Source of the DNA: Formosa agariphila KMM 3901
Lineage (GTDB): Bacteria > Bacteroidota > Bacteroidia > Flavobacteriales > Flavobacteriaceae
Direction of reading: 5' to 3'
Length of the DNA stretch: 64,000 nt
NCBI RefSeq assembly: GCF_000723205.1
Contig: NZ_HG315671.1
Location: 3,670,001-3,734,000, forward strand
The notes under the pieces are model-generated. The model did not search any database, was not told the origin of the DNA, and saw only the letters and a list, made by a program, of their open reading frames with translations. The position numbers and the translations under genes are program-made. Each line of letters opens with the position of its first letter. Position 1 is the stretch's first letter. Positions 46,308 to 55,873 of the stretch are shown here, in pieces.

Positions 46308-46589
46308 ATGCCAACAAGTATTATTACCACAGAAGATCTTTCTGAATTCAAAATTGAATTGCTGAAAGACATTAAAACTTTATTAAACAACAAATCTGAA
46401 GCCACTTTAAAAAAGCATTTACGTTCATCTGAAGTTATGAAACTACTACAGATTAGTTCTGGCACTTTACAAAATTTAAGAATAAATGGCACCCTTCCCT
46501 ATTCAAAAGTTGGAGGACTTATTTATTATGATGCAGAAAAAATTCAAAAGATGCTAGACGATAATCGTATTGAAGATACATTTAAATAA
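46308..46589 (+). CDS. Excisionase-like helix-turn-helix protein
   Basis: 93 residues. The winged-helix segment LRSSEVMKLLQISSGTLQNL and RINGTLPYSKVGGLIYYDAE is of the MerR/Xis type common in Bacteroidota ICEs. The N-terminal helix (ITTEDLSEFKIELLKDIKTL) is family-typical. Probably helps excision or regulates the replication genes that follow by 6 bp. Confidence 0.85.
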   Translation: MPTSIITTEDLSEFKIELLKDIKTLLNNKSEATLKKHLRSSEVMKLLQISSGTLQNLRINGTLPYSKVGGLIYYDAEKIQKMLDDNRIEDTFK

Positions 46590-46595
46590 AACCTT

Positions 46596-47243
46596 ATGAA
46601 CTACATAAAACATCTTAATTCCGTTTTTAAAGTATTTCAGAAAGACCCCAGGCTAAACCCTTCGCATATTAGTCTGTATATGGCGCTCTTCCAATATTGG
46701 AATTATACCAATTTTCAAGACCAATTTTATATTTCTCGAGCTGAAATTATGGGGATAGCAAAATTGGGATCTACAAAAACCTATTACCGTTGTTTAAGAA
46801 ACTTAAATGATTGGAAATACCTTTTGTATTTACCTTCTCATAACATGTACAAGGGTAGCCAAATTAGGATGCTCAAATTTGATACAAGTAGGAAACAAGC
46901 AAGGAACAAGGAAGAAACAACTTGTAAACAAGCGGTAACACCAATACTAAACTTAAATAAACCAAATAGAAACTTTATACAAAGTAAGTTACCAAAAAAC
47001 GAAAATGAAGTTTTAGTTTTTTTTAAATCTAAAAATTGGCCGACTATTGAAGCACAAAAATTCTACAATCACAACCAGGCGATTGGATGGACGATTGGAG
47101 GAAAATCGAAAGTCGAAAACTGGCAAGCTTTAGCTTCTAATTGGATGATAAAGGCCGCTGAAATAGAAAAAAAATCTGCAGTGTCCCATTTCAAAGACAA
47201 CCTCATAACCCAAAACAATAAAGATTATGATCAACCTCTATAA
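46596..47243 (+). CDS. Replication protein of the ICE (DnaD/winged-helix-like)
   Basis: 215 residues. N-terminal winged-helix part (SHISLYMALFQYWNYTNFQD ... YISRAEIMGIAKLGSTKTYY) typical of replication initiators, a basic linker, and a C-terminal block FFKSKNWPTIEAQKFYNHNQ with KVENWQALASNWM, as in helicase-loader partners. It overlaps the ATPase gene by 17 bp. The pair probably starts replication of the excised circle. Assignment is by layout. Confidence 0.65.
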   Translation: MNYIKHLNSVFKVFQKDPRLNPSHISLYMALFQYWNYTNFQDQFYISRAEIMGIAKLGSTKTYYRCLRNLNDWKYLLYLPSHNMYKGSQIRMLKFDTSRKQARNKEETTCKQAVTPILNLNKPNRNFIQSKLPKNENEVLVFFKSKNWPTIEAQKFYNHNQAIGWTIGGKSKVENWQALASNWMIKAAEIEKKSAVSHFKDNLITQNNKDYDQPL

Positions 47244-47883
47244 AATTACCGAAGGAGACGTAGAATATACTTTGGGAAAAATGAACGGTCAAATGATCTC
47301 CTACGATTTTAAAAAAATCCTGGAGTATTTGGAGGCCAAAGGCAAACTGATGTTTGGAGAGCAGTTTAAAATATACAAACAAGATCACGATTTGATTCTC
47401 AAATTAAGCTGTTATTTTATCAAAGACGAATCCTATTGCGAAGCTCGTGGAATTGATTTAAACAAAGGTATTTTGCTTTCAGGACCAGTTGGAAGTGGAA
47501 AAACAAGCCTTATGAAATTAATCAGAAATTTATCCTTAAACAAAAGGAAGATTGAGGTGGTGCCGACTCGAAATATAGTCTTCGCCTACAATCATTTGGG
47601 AACAAAAACCATTGAAGATTTCGGGAATAGGCACTGCTACTGTTTCGATGATTTAGGTATTGAACCTATGGGGAAATATTATGGCAATACGTACAACGTT
47701 ATGGGAGAAATCCTCTTATCTCGATATGAGTTGTTTCTTGAAACAAACATAAAAACCCACCTGACCACCAATCTTAACGCTGTGGAAATTGAAGAACGCT
47801 ATGGAACACGAGTCCGTTCTAGAATGCGCCATTTATTTAATCTGATAACATTTGACAAAGACACTACAGACAAACGTATTTAA
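47227..47883 (+). CDS. DnaC/IstB-like AAA+ ATPase
   Basis: 218 residues. Walker A GPVGSGKTSLMK (about residue 86), Walker B CYCFDDLGIEP, and an arginine-finger-like segment RYGTRVRSRMRHLFNLITF. It should load a replicative helicase at the ICE origin together with the upstream protein. Unlike IstB it has no transposase partner here. Confidence 0.85.
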   Translation: MINLYKITEGDVEYTLGKMNGQMISYDFKKILEYLEAKGKLMFGEQFKIYKQDHDLILKLSCYFIKDESYCEARGIDLNKGILLSGPVGSGKTSLMKLIRNLSLNKRKIEVVPTRNIVFAYNHLGTKTIEDFGNRHCYCFDDLGIEPMGKYYGNTYNVMGEILLSRYELFLETNIKTHLTTNLNAVEIEERYGTRVRSRMRHLFNLITFDKDTTDKRI

Positions 47884-47894
47884 AACTAAACCTT

Positions 47895-48989
47895 ATGAAA
47901 ATAGCAACTTTCAATATTCAAAATTTATTTCATCGCGATAAAAATCTTATCCATGTAAATCCGAGTAAAAATCTAAAAGATTGGATTTCTGAATTGGATA
48001 ACCTAATGACCATTAAACATAATTCTGAAGACCAACGTGATCGTATCAAAGAACTTTCATTTTTAATTGGTTTCGAAAAAACCATAGACAAACCCTATGC
48101 TGTGCTTCGTAGACGAGCTGGACACCTGTATTTAAAAGGCATTGATCATTCTTTAGAACATAAAGCCAGTTATTTAAACTATTGGAATGGGTGGATTACA
48201 TTACAAACCACGCCTATCCCCTATACTGCAGTTGAACATAAAGCCAGACTGATTGCAGATATTAATGCTGATGTCTTACTGCTTCAAGAAGTAGAAGATC
48301 GTGGATCTTTAGAAGAATTTAATCATCAAATATTACCAAAATTTTATTGTGAACCCTACACCCAATGTATCGTTGTACAAAGTAATAAATACAATGGATT
48401 AGAAATGGGAATACTGCTTAGACAGGGTTATAATCTCCTTGGTATTAAAACACATCAAGATCAAAATTTCATTCAATACGATATCGAAACGCCAAAAGGA
48501 AAAACGATTCATATTATCAATTTGCATTTAGACAAGCCAACTACCGACTTAAACCAATCTCATTTCGATCGGAAGTTACAAACCAACCAAGTGGCAAACA
48601 TTTACAATCAACTACTCCTAAAAGGCCTTAAAAACATCATCATTACTGGCACATTACAAGTCCCTTCATATTGTGATTCTTTATCCCCTTTATTTAAAAA
48701 CACAACTCTAAAGGAAGTCACCAAACATTTATCTTTTGAAGTCGTTTGTGATCATGGTTCTGATCGTTCATACTACAGATTAGGTGCCTATAGAAAAGGC
48801 GTAAACATCAAACAAAAAGACTATATGCTAGTGTCTCCCAATCTATGGAAATCATTAAAAGATAGTGGCATGAATCGTAAAGCTATGTGGCCGCCACACA
48901 GACCACATTGGACGGTGTATCCGAGCTTAAAACACAAAGGACAAGCCGCGAGTGAACACCCCATTATTTGGGCTAAACTAAAATTGTAA
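47895..48989 (+). CDS. Endonuclease/exonuclease/phosphatase-fold protein of the ICE
   Basis: 364 residues. EEP-fold motifs: MKIATFNIQNLFHRD (metal Asn), NADVLLLQEVED (catalytic Glu), IHIINLHLDKPT (His), and the final SEHPIIWAKLKL (Asp replaced by Glu, then His). The usual GD-x-N motif appears as IITGTLQVPSY, so a residue needed for the normal mechanism is missing. A specialised ICE variant or a non-catalytic member is possible. No signal peptide. Confidence 0.8.
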   Translation: MKIATFNIQNLFHRDKNLIHVNPSKNLKDWISELDNLMTIKHNSEDQRDRIKELSFLIGFEKTIDKPYAVLRRRAGHLYLKGIDHSLEHKASYLNYWNGWITLQTTPIPYTAVEHKARLIADINADVLLLQEVEDRGSLEEFNHQILPKFYCEPYTQCIVVQSNKYNGLEMGILLRQGYNLLGIKTHQDQNFIQYDIETPKGKTIHIINLHLDKPTTDLNQSHFDRKLQTNQVANIYNQLLLKGLKNIIITGTLQVPSYCDSLSPLFKNTTLKEVTKHLSFEVVCDHGSDRSYYRLGAYRKGVNIKQKDYMLVSPNLWKSLKDSGMNRKAMWPPHRPHWTVYPSLKHKGQAASEHPIIWAKLKL

Positions 48990-49094
48990 ATCAGAATGAC
49001 TTATTTTTTAATCTCTTCAACCAAACCTTTAATTCAGTATAAGTTGATAGCATAATTTCCTTAAACACAAGGACGGTTTGTATATAAAACTGTT

Positions 49095-49727
49095 TCATTT
49101 TTTTAAGTTTGAATTAATGGTTTGGTTTATTTTAAGAGCAATTTGATGGATTCCTTTTTTACTTGATAAATAAGTTTCATCTTCAGGATTCGATAGAAAT
49201 CCGAGTTCTAAAAGCACACTAGGCGTATCATTTACCAAATTTCTAAGCACATGAAAGTTTTCAAACTTAACTCCTCTACTTTCTAAATTCTTAAACTGTG
49301 TCAACTGTTTTTCTAAAACATAGCCCCAATAGACCGCATCTGCTTTAAATCTTCCACTTTTGCTATATGCATATACTTCTACCCCATTTGCATCTTCATG
49401 AGTTGTATTATTACAGTGTAACGACAAAAAAAGCATGGGTTTTAATGCTTTTGCTAGTCGCGTGCGATTTTTAAGGGCGATTAACGTATCTGTATACCGC
49501 GTTAAATACATTTCTAAGCCCGATGTTTCATCCATCCGATTTTGCTCAATCATTGCCTTTGCAATAGCTAAAACAATATCCTTTTCCAGTTTTTGTTGGT
49601 GGCTGCCAACGGCTCCCGAATCTATACCGCCATGACCAGGATCAATAATAACAACCTGACCAAAAACAATATTGCTTAACATGAGCATGCCAAATACAAT
49701 TACAATATGTATCGTCCTGTGTTTCAT
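49095..49727 (-). CDS. N-acetylmuramoyl-L-alanine amidase (Amidase_3)
   Basis: 210 residues. Signal peptide (MKHRTIHIVIVFGMLMLSNI VFG, cleaved before QV). Zinc-site motifs: IDPGHGGIDSGAVG (His), a Glu in KLEKDIVLAIA, LFLSLHCNNT (His), and the catalytic VLLELGFLSNPED (Glu). It opens peptidoglycan, probably so that the conjugation channel can be built. Transcribed opposite to the transfer operon. Confidence 0.93.
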   Translation of the reverse strand: MKHRTIHIVIVFGMLMLSNIVFGQVVIIDPGHGGIDSGAVGSHQQKLEKDIVLAIAKAMIEQNRMDETSGLEMYLTRYTDTLIALKNRTRLAKALKPMLFLSLHCNNTTHEDANGVEVYAYSKSGRFKADAVYWGYVLEKQLTQFKNLESRGVKFENFHVLRNLVNDTPSVLLELGFLSNPEDETYLSSKKGIHQIALKINQTINSNLKK

Positions 49728-49904
49728 TTTGTTAAAGTTTTATTACACAAAATGAAGCGTTTTCTCTAAATCCATGATAATACTCTAAAAATTAACAGTT
49801 TGAAATGTTAATTTTTTCAACTTCTCTATCATTTCTTTGATTCCCTCATAGATTCCATAATGAAAATATTCACTAACTGCCTTTTAGGGCTAAATCTATG
49901 TATT

Positions 49905-50192
49905 ATGAAAAAATCAACTTTTCTTTTTTTATCGTTTCTATTAGCATCGCTATCGGCCTCTGCTCAAATTGGAGGTATTGAAAATTCTGTAAATGATGTG
50001 TCTGACACCATCAGAACCATCTTCCCAATTATTCTAGGGGTTATCTTTTTAATCGGATTCTTATTTAATGCCGGTCACTTTTTTGGAGAGAATGCTGATC
50101 TAAAAAAGGGAATTACTCGTGTCTTAGTTTTTGTTCTTATCGCAGGCGCTGTAGTGGGAATTTTCACATATCTAATCGGAATTGTGGTCTAA
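49905..50192 (+). CDS. traE: VirB2-like pilin/TraE-type protein
   Basis: 95 residues from the ATG at 49905 (MKKSTFLFLSFLLASLSASA), which gives a good signal peptide; an ATG 45 bp upstream adds an unlikely leader. Two hydrophobic helices follow (FPIILGVIFLIGFLFNAG, VLVFVLIAGAVVGIFTYLIG), the VirB2/TrbC arrangement. First gene of the transfer operon. Confidence 0.78.
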   Translation: MKKSTFLFLSFLLASLSASAQIGGIENSVNDVSDTIRTIFPIILGVIFLIGFLFNAGHFFGENADLKKGITRVLVFVLIAGAVVGIFTYLIGIVV

Positions 50193-50470
50193 TGAAACGC
50201 TACGTCATATACAAAGATATTCGTAAGCGTGCCATCATATTTGGTTTGCCTATGCTGTATTTCGCTGTGATGATGATGGTGATTATTTTATCGCTTTTGG
50301 TAATCATCTTCTCTTTCAGCTTTCAGATGGTTATTGTTGTACTTATCGCAAATGCAGGACTCTATATCCTACTTACAAGACTCGTAAAGCATCCCTTTCA
50401 CCTACAGCTGGGCAATACCTTTCCAAAACTTATAAGCAATAAGCAATGTTCAAACCTGAATTATGAATAA
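50192..50470 (+). CDS. traF: VirB3-like/TraF-type membrane protein
   Basis: 92 residues, two closely spaced membrane helices (LPMLYFAVMMMVIILSLLVI, VIVVLIANAGLYILLTRLV) preceded by a basic N-terminus (DIRKRAIIFG). Matches the DUF4133/VirB3-type proteins that precede the VirB4 ATPase in Bacteroidota transfer operons. It overlaps both neighbours (ATGA-type junctions). Confidence 0.8.
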   Translation: MKRYVIYKDIRKRAIIFGLPMLYFAVMMMVIILSLLVIIFSFSFQMVIVVLIANAGLYILLTRLVKHPFHLQLGNTFPKLISNKQCSNLNYE

Positions 50471-52865
50471 AATTAATCTTGCACAATATCACCCGATTAT
50501 AGATATTCAAAACCATATCATTTTTGCAAATAATGGCCATGTAGTTTTAGGATATAAAGGCGACTTACCTGAAGTCTATTCACTGGCTGAAAAAGATTTT
50601 GATGACTTGCACACCAATTGGTTTCAAGCTATTAAATCCTTGCCTGCTGGTTGTGTGATTCATAAACAGGATATGTATTTAAATCAAAAGTATAATTCAG
50701 AACAGCTGCCAAATAATACATTTTTAGAACGTGCTACTCACGACCACTTTAAAGACCGTAGTACCATCACTCATGACTGCTACTTGTTTTTTACCCTTCC
50801 TAAATCGAAAGGCACAAACTCCAGTAAATTTATTAATCCGTTTAAAAAACCGTCGATTGCAAAAGCAATGGAATCCACTGATCTAGTCCTTGCCTTTATT
50901 AAGGCCGTATCAGACACCATTTCCTTTCTAAATATGTCTAAGCATTTCGTATTTACTCCACTGTCAGAATCTGAAATCCTGGAGTATACCAGAACCTATT
51001 TTAATGGGTTTAATACGGAAGTAGATACGGATATACTATTGGATAAATCAGGAGCTCAAATCGGTGAACATCATTTTGATGTCTTAGCCATAAACAGCGA
51101 ATTGTGCTTTGATGAGCATGTACAATCTTGCAAGAAGAATAGCAATTTCACTTCAGATGATTTTGTGTTCCATCAGGGGTTTATAGATGGTTTGGGATTA
51201 ACCTTAAACGACAATCACATTATCAATCAAATCATCTATCTCGACGACAAACAAAAATGGCGAAAACTCCTAGATAAAAAAGTAGACGAACTGCAGAAGA
51301 GTTCCAATTTCGGATCTCAGAACAAAGTGATTCTTGAAAAGATTCAGCACATATTATCTCAGATCAATCAGGACGATAGCAGTCTTGTGGTTCGAGGCCA
51401 ATTAAATGTAATGTTTTGGTCAAAAGATGAATCTAGATTAGATACGATTGCTTCCAAAATTAAAACAGAATTTAAAGATATAGGGATGATTCCATATGCT
51501 CCAAAAGGGCACGAACGCTCTCAATATATACTGAATAATTATTGCTGCTTCACCTCTAACTTTTCTGATGATGATTTATATGTAACCGATTTAAAACATG
51601 CCCTTTGTTTACTCATCAACACTAGTAATTACAAATCTGATGCTACAGGTATTCTCTTCAATGACAGGCTAAATAACACCCCTGTTTTCAAGGATGTTTG
51701 GGATGATGACAAGAAACGCATTAAAGCGCGGAACTTTGCCATTTTTGCACCTACGGGAGAAGGAAAGTCTTTTTTAGCTAATAATATTCTGCGTCAATAT
51801 TTTGAAAGTGGTGTGCGCCTAGTCATCATAGACCTTGGCGGCTCCTATTCCAAATTCGCAAAACTTTATCCAAATGATCATACCATTTTAAAATACAAAT
51901 ATGGTCACAATTTAGGGATTAATCCCTTTTACTTGGCACAATCTGAAGAGCTAACTACAGATCGTCTTGAAGATTTAAGCGTGTTTTTATTGGAACTATT
52001 TGCTGCAGGCATCGAAGTCAGTAAGGCACAAACTGTGGCCCTTAAAAAGATACTCGCACATTATTATAAGGACGTTATGAATGGCCATTCACTTCAAGGG
52101 CTGTATTCATTTATTGAACAAAATCAAGGTACTTTATTAGCCGATTTAAAGATTCATAAAGACTATTTCAACATTACCAACTTTTTACACATTATGTCTG
52201 AATATGTTGGAGACGGCATGTATAGTTTTCTATTTGAAGTGAACGAAGATCAATCCTATAAAATTGAAGACAAGCGTTTGATTGTCTTTGAACTTGATGA
52301 AGTCAAGGATAATAAAGAAATTTTATCTGTGATGCTCAAGCTTATTAAAACAGCCATTCAGCGTACCATTTGGCAGAATCGTTCGGAAAAGGGAATCATC
52401 CTTTTCGATGAGTTTGCTAAGCAACTCAAATTCGATAATGTCTTGGAGAGTGTAGAATTCTACTATCAAGCCATTCGAAAACAAAATGGAGCCATTGGAA
52501 TTATTCTGCAGTCTATAAACCAGTTACCAAACTCGAGTACCTCGGCTAGTATTTTGGAAAATACGCAAGTGATATACAGCTTAAATAACGAAAAAGGTTA
52601 CGATGAATTAAAGGAACGTTTGCATTTATCTAGCCACGATCTAAATCAGCTCAAGTCCATTAAAAACAATCTCACGGGAAACCGTAAATACACAGAAATA
52701 TTTATCAAAATCGGAAAGGAAAGCAACATTTTTAGGTTAGAAGTTCCCAAAGCTGTTTATGCTGCTTACCTCACAGATGGAGAAGAAAACGAAGATATCA
52801 TGGCACTTTATGAGTCCTGTGGTTCTATGGAAAAAGCGATTACAACATTCATTTCAAAATCTTAA
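50463..52865 (+). CDS. traG: VirB4-like conjugation ATPase TraG
   Basis: 800 residues. Walker A APTGEGKSFLANNILRQYF (about 429-437), Walker B GIILFDEFAKQLK (about 643-650), and LQSINQLPNS and ILENTQVIYS motifs of VirB4 proteins. It powers assembly of the type IV secretion channel at the inner membrane. Length is typical for TraG of Bacteroidota conjugative transposons. Confidence 0.95.
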   Translation: MNKINLAQYHPIIDIQNHIIFANNGHVVLGYKGDLPEVYSLAEKDFDDLHTNWFQAIKSLPAGCVIHKQDMYLNQKYNSEQLPNNTFLERATHDHFKDRSTITHDCYLFFTLPKSKGTNSSKFINPFKKPSIAKAMESTDLVLAFIKAVSDTISFLNMSKHFVFTPLSESEILEYTRTYFNGFNTEVDTDILLDKSGAQIGEHHFDVLAINSELCFDEHVQSCKKNSNFTSDDFVFHQGFIDGLGLTLNDNHIINQIIYLDDKQKWRKLLDKKVDELQKSSNFGSQNKVILEKIQHILSQINQDDSSLVVRGQLNVMFWSKDESRLDTIASKIKTEFKDIGMIPYAPKGHERSQYILNNYCCFTSNFSDDDLYVTDLKHALCLLINTSNYKSDATGILFNDRLNNTPVFKDVWDDDKKRIKARNFAIFAPTGEGKSFLANNILRQYFESGVRLVIIDLGGSYSKFAKLYPNDHTILKYKYGHNLGINPFYLAQSEELTTDRLEDLSVFLLELFAAGIEVSKAQTVALKKILAHYYKDVMNGHSLQGLYSFIEQNQGTLLADLKIHKDYFNITNFLHIMSEYVGDGMYSFLFEVNEDQSYKIEDKRLIVFELDEVKDNKEILSVMLKLIKTAIQRTIWQNRSEKGIILFDEFAKQLKFDNVLESVEFYYQAIRKQNGAIGIILQSINQLPNSSTSASILENTQVIYSLNNEKGYDELKERLHLSSHDLNQLKSIKNNLTGNRKYTEIFIKIGKESNIFRLEVPKAVYAAYLTDGEENEDIMALYESCGSMEKAITTFISKS

Positions 52866-52877
52866 AACGGATGCCTT

Positions 52878-53453
52878 ATGAAACCAAAAATCACACTTTT
52901 AATTCTAATCATTGCTTTTACGTTTACCTGTAAACTAAGCGCACAAGGGATGCCTGTTTATGACAATACCAATTTTGTAAGTTTAGTAAAATCACTTGTA
53001 GAATCTGCAAAACAAACCTCCCAGCTTATACAAACGGTTAAGTTTTTAAAAGATCAAAAGGAGAATATAGAGAAAGTAAACGCCGTCATCCAGCAACTCA
53101 AAGCAGTGAAGGAATTAGCTAAAAATAATGAACGCTTATATAACGTTGTTCGTACGGATTTACGAGACATACTAAACTCCAAATATATAAGGTCAGACGA
53201 AGTAAATCGCATTTCAGACACCTTCAATGCAATTATGGAAACAGCCATTGAAGACCTCGATTTTATTGATCAAATTCTATCTAGTAATTTTCTAAAAATG
53301 ACTGATGCAGACCGTTCTAAAATCCTTAAAGAAAAGGAAAAGGAGTCCAATAATATGGTGTCGGAAATTAGTAATAAAACCAAACGTTATCGTGAAATCA
53401 TCTCGTTTAGAGAAATGCAGGATTTAATAAACAATAGAGCTAAAAATTACTAA
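52878..53453 (+). CDS. VirB5-like/TraI-type (DUF4141) secreted protein
   Basis: 191 residues. Signal peptide (LLILIIAFTFTCKLSAQ), then a helical chain with coiled-coil character (SLVKSLVESAKQTSQLIQTV ... KEKEKESNNMVSEISNKTK). Its place between VirB4 and VirB6 genes fits the VirB5-like component of these operons. Confidence 0.75.
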   Translation: MKPKITLLILIIAFTFTCKLSAQGMPVYDNTNFVSLVKSLVESAKQTSQLIQTVKFLKDQKENIEKVNAVIQQLKAVKELAKNNERLYNVVRTDLRDILNSKYIRSDEVNRISDTFNAIMETAIEDLDFIDQILSSNFLKMTDADRSKILKEKEKESNNMVSEISNKTKRYREIISFREMQDLINNRAKNY

Positions 53454-53465
53454 ACACTCCAGATT

Positions 53466-54296
53466 ATGATACTTATGAGCATTGGATTAGAATATGTAGA
53501 TGCCATTTTTCAGACTATAAAAGGCAGTGATTTTTCACTATATGCCATGACGGGTATGAAATCTTTAGCGGTTTTGTTTTTCCTAGTCAATATTTTAAAG
53601 AAATACAATGAAGGTGTTGCTAGTAAGGATGGGTATACTTGGGGCTTAAGTCCTGGAGAATTGGCTAAGAATTTTACCGTGATTATCCTTGTGATTTTTT
53701 CATCTCAAGTGCTAGGGGTTTTTGACAGTATTTTGGTAGCTATTGAAACAGAGTATAAAACAACGGCTCCTGCTCTACTCCCCCTTCAAATGCAAGATAT
53801 TCCTTTAGAAACCGATGTAGGCATGTTGGATATGGCTACTAAAGCAATGGCATTATTATATGATGCATTGGTGACTCCGCTATACGGATTTAAAATTCTA
53901 GCCTTTATTATCAGTTTAGGATTATGGCTTATCGATTTGTTTATTTATCCGCTCTTTTTAGCTGAACGCTATTTTCTATTAGGGATCCTACAAGCCTTTT
54001 TTCCTTTGATTATAAGCATGGCTGTATTTGAAAAGTTTCGTCCCATGGCCTACACCTTTTTTAAATTATATGCAGCAGTGTATATGCTTGTTCCAGCGTT
54101 CTTTTTTGTCAATGTATTTGTCAATGCGGTTTACACTGAAATCAACACGACGTTTTGGGTAAACCTTTTTGGGTCGCAATTCGGAAGCGGCATATTCGCT
54201 CCTATAGTTGATCTCGGGTCTATCGGATTTATAGTCTTCCTAAAATTCAAATTATATAAACGTGCTACATCTTTCACCTTTAAACTTTTTAACTAA
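53466..54296 (+). CDS. traJ: VirB6-like membrane protein TraJ
   Basis: 276 residues (or from the Met at 53475, MSIGLEYVDAIFQ). Several membrane helices (SLAVLFFLVNIL; FTVIILVIFSSQVLGVF; ILAFIISLGLWLIDLFIYPL; AFFPLIISMAVFEKF; YAAVYMLVPAFFFVNVFV). Conserved in Bacteroidota ICEs as TraJ, the polytopic channel subunit. Ends one base before the next gene's start. Confidence 0.87.
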   Translation: MILMSIGLEYVDAIFQTIKGSDFSLYAMTGMKSLAVLFFLVNILKKYNEGVASKDGYTWGLSPGELAKNFTVIILVIFSSQVLGVFDSILVAIETEYKTTAPALLPLQMQDIPLETDVGMLDMATKAMALLYDALVTPLYGFKILAFIISLGLWLIDLFIYPLFLAERYFLLGILQAFFPLIISMAVFEKFRPMAYTFFKLYAAVYMLVPAFFFVNVFVNAVYTEINTTFWVNLFGSQFGSGIFAPIVDLGSIGFIVFLKFKLYKRATSFTFKLFN

Positions 54297-54911
54297 ATGA
54301 AAACGCCTTATAAAAATATTTATAGTGTTCTAAAACTCAATAGAATTATTGTGATTTCCTTGGTGGTCTGCACACTTTTAATCTGCTGTTTTGCAACTTG
54401 GATTGTTTACGATACTCATAAAAAAGCGCTTAATAGTGCCTTTGCAATCAGCACCAATGGCGCTGTAATTCCGTTGTCTTGGGTGACTCAAAAAGAAAAC
54501 TTAGAAGTAGAAGCTTTGGCGCATATAGAATTATTTCACACCTACTTCTATGATATCGATGCTAGTAATTATGAGTCTCACCTTGAAAAAGCCTTATGGC
54601 TTGGCAATAGTTCTGTAGATAACCTATATCGGCAGAAAAAAGCAGATGGCGTTTACAACCGCTTATTACAATATTCTTTAGTTCAAAAGGTACTCAGAAT
54701 AGACACCCAATTAGATTTAACGTCTGAACCTTACCAATTTCAAACGGTAACTGTTTTTGAAATCAATCGCGGTACTACTATAGATACGTACGAGCTCGAA
54801 TCCTCTGGAGACTTAATTATGGTCGATCGGAATTTCCCTAAAAACACCCACGGGATGCTGATAACCAATTACTTTGAAAACACACTCAAGAAAGTTCAAG
54901 CCAAAAACTAA
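54297..54911 (+). CDS. traK: VirB8-like protein TraK
   Basis: 204 residues. One N-terminal membrane helix (IIVISLVVCTLLICCFATWI), then a periplasmic NTF2-like domain with LEVEALAHIELFHTYFYDID and YDRVL-like NRLLQYSLVQKVLRIDTQL. Typical TraK, the scaffold of the conjugation channel. Confidence 0.9.
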   Translation: MKTPYKNIYSVLKLNRIIVISLVVCTLLICCFATWIVYDTHKKALNSAFAISTNGAVIPLSWVTQKENLEVEALAHIELFHTYFYDIDASNYESHLEKALWLGNSSVDNLYRQKKADGVYNRLLQYSLVQKVLRIDTQLDLTSEPYQFQTVTVFEINRGTTIDTYELESSGDLIMVDRNFPKNTHGMLITNYFENTLKKVQAKN

Positions 54912-54924
54912 AAAACAAGATATT

Positions 54925-55854
54925 ATGAAACTCAATAAAAACAAAATAGTCTTTGGAGGTGTGATCACTGTCGTACTTATTTTCCTAGTGAGTTACTCGC
55001 TACTTTTAATTAATGAATCTGAAGACGACACAGGCACTTTAAAACAAACGGAAGTCCCTTTACTAGAAGACGACAAGCAAACCTACAGTTCGAAACTTGA
55101 TGCGATTAATGACCTTAAGGAAGTTAGAGAAACCAATGCACCTAGTATTTACGATGAAAAACTAATGGATTCTCTCGGGTATTTTGATGCGGATTTTCAG
55201 GAAAAGGAGAAGCAACGTATTGTAGATAGTATTTATAAACAAAATAGAATTAACACTTCCAATCGTGATTATAGACCTAAAAAAGAAACTGTTGAAATTA
55301 ATCCAACAATTAAAACTGAAGACAGTTTAAACCAGGTAGAAGCTGATCGTATAGAACTCAAGGAAATCGGATTAGAACACCAACTCTTTTTTGCGTCCAA
55401 TCCTAAGTTTCAAGACAAAATAAACGTGGAATCTACCATACCTCCAATTCCTGTTGTCGTAGACCAAACTCAAATCGTTAAAAAAGAATACCGTTTACAA
55501 ATGCGGCTTTCTGAAGCAACCATTTTAAATGGGCATTCTTTTCCTAAAAACACTAAAGTCTTTGGTTTTGTAAGTTTTAAACCGAATCGCGTGATGGTAA
55601 ACATCTCTAACATTAATCATCATAAAGTGAATCTAAAAGCTTTTGATTTGCTTGATGGCTCCGAAGGTATTTATTTTGAAAACAGTTATCGGGCTGAAGC
55701 AAAAACCGAAGTCATCGGGGATATTGTTGATGACATTAACATCTCCGGTGTTCCACAAATAAGCGGTCTTAAAAGCGTGTTTTCTAGAAGTAATCAGCAT
55801 GTTAAAGTCACCATTTTGAATAATTACAAACTCCTATTAAAACCAACACTATAA
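54925..55854 (+). CDS. traM: VirB10-like protein TraM
   Basis: 309 residues from the ATG at 54925 (MKLNKNKIVFGGVITVVLIF), chosen over an ATG at 54874 that overlaps traK by 38 bp. An N-terminal membrane helix, a charged linker and a C-terminal beta domain (YRLQMRLSEATILNGHSFPK, FKPNRVMVNISNINHHKVNL) of the conjugative transposon TraM family. Spans the envelope to connect energy and channel parts. Confidence 0.9.
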   Translation: MKLNKNKIVFGGVITVVLIFLVSYSLLLINESEDDTGTLKQTEVPLLEDDKQTYSSKLDAINDLKEVRETNAPSIYDEKLMDSLGYFDADFQEKEKQRIVDSIYKQNRINTSNRDYRPKKETVEINPTIKTEDSLNQVEADRIELKEIGLEHQLFFASNPKFQDKINVESTIPPIPVVVDQTQIVKKEYRLQMRLSEATILNGHSFPKNTKVFGFVSFKPNRVMVNISNINHHKVNLKAFDLLDGSEGIYFENSYRAEAKTEVIGDIVDDINISGVPQISGLKSVFSRSNQHVKVTILNNYKLLLKPTL

Positions 55855-55873
55855 TCTTTAAATCTCTGCACTT

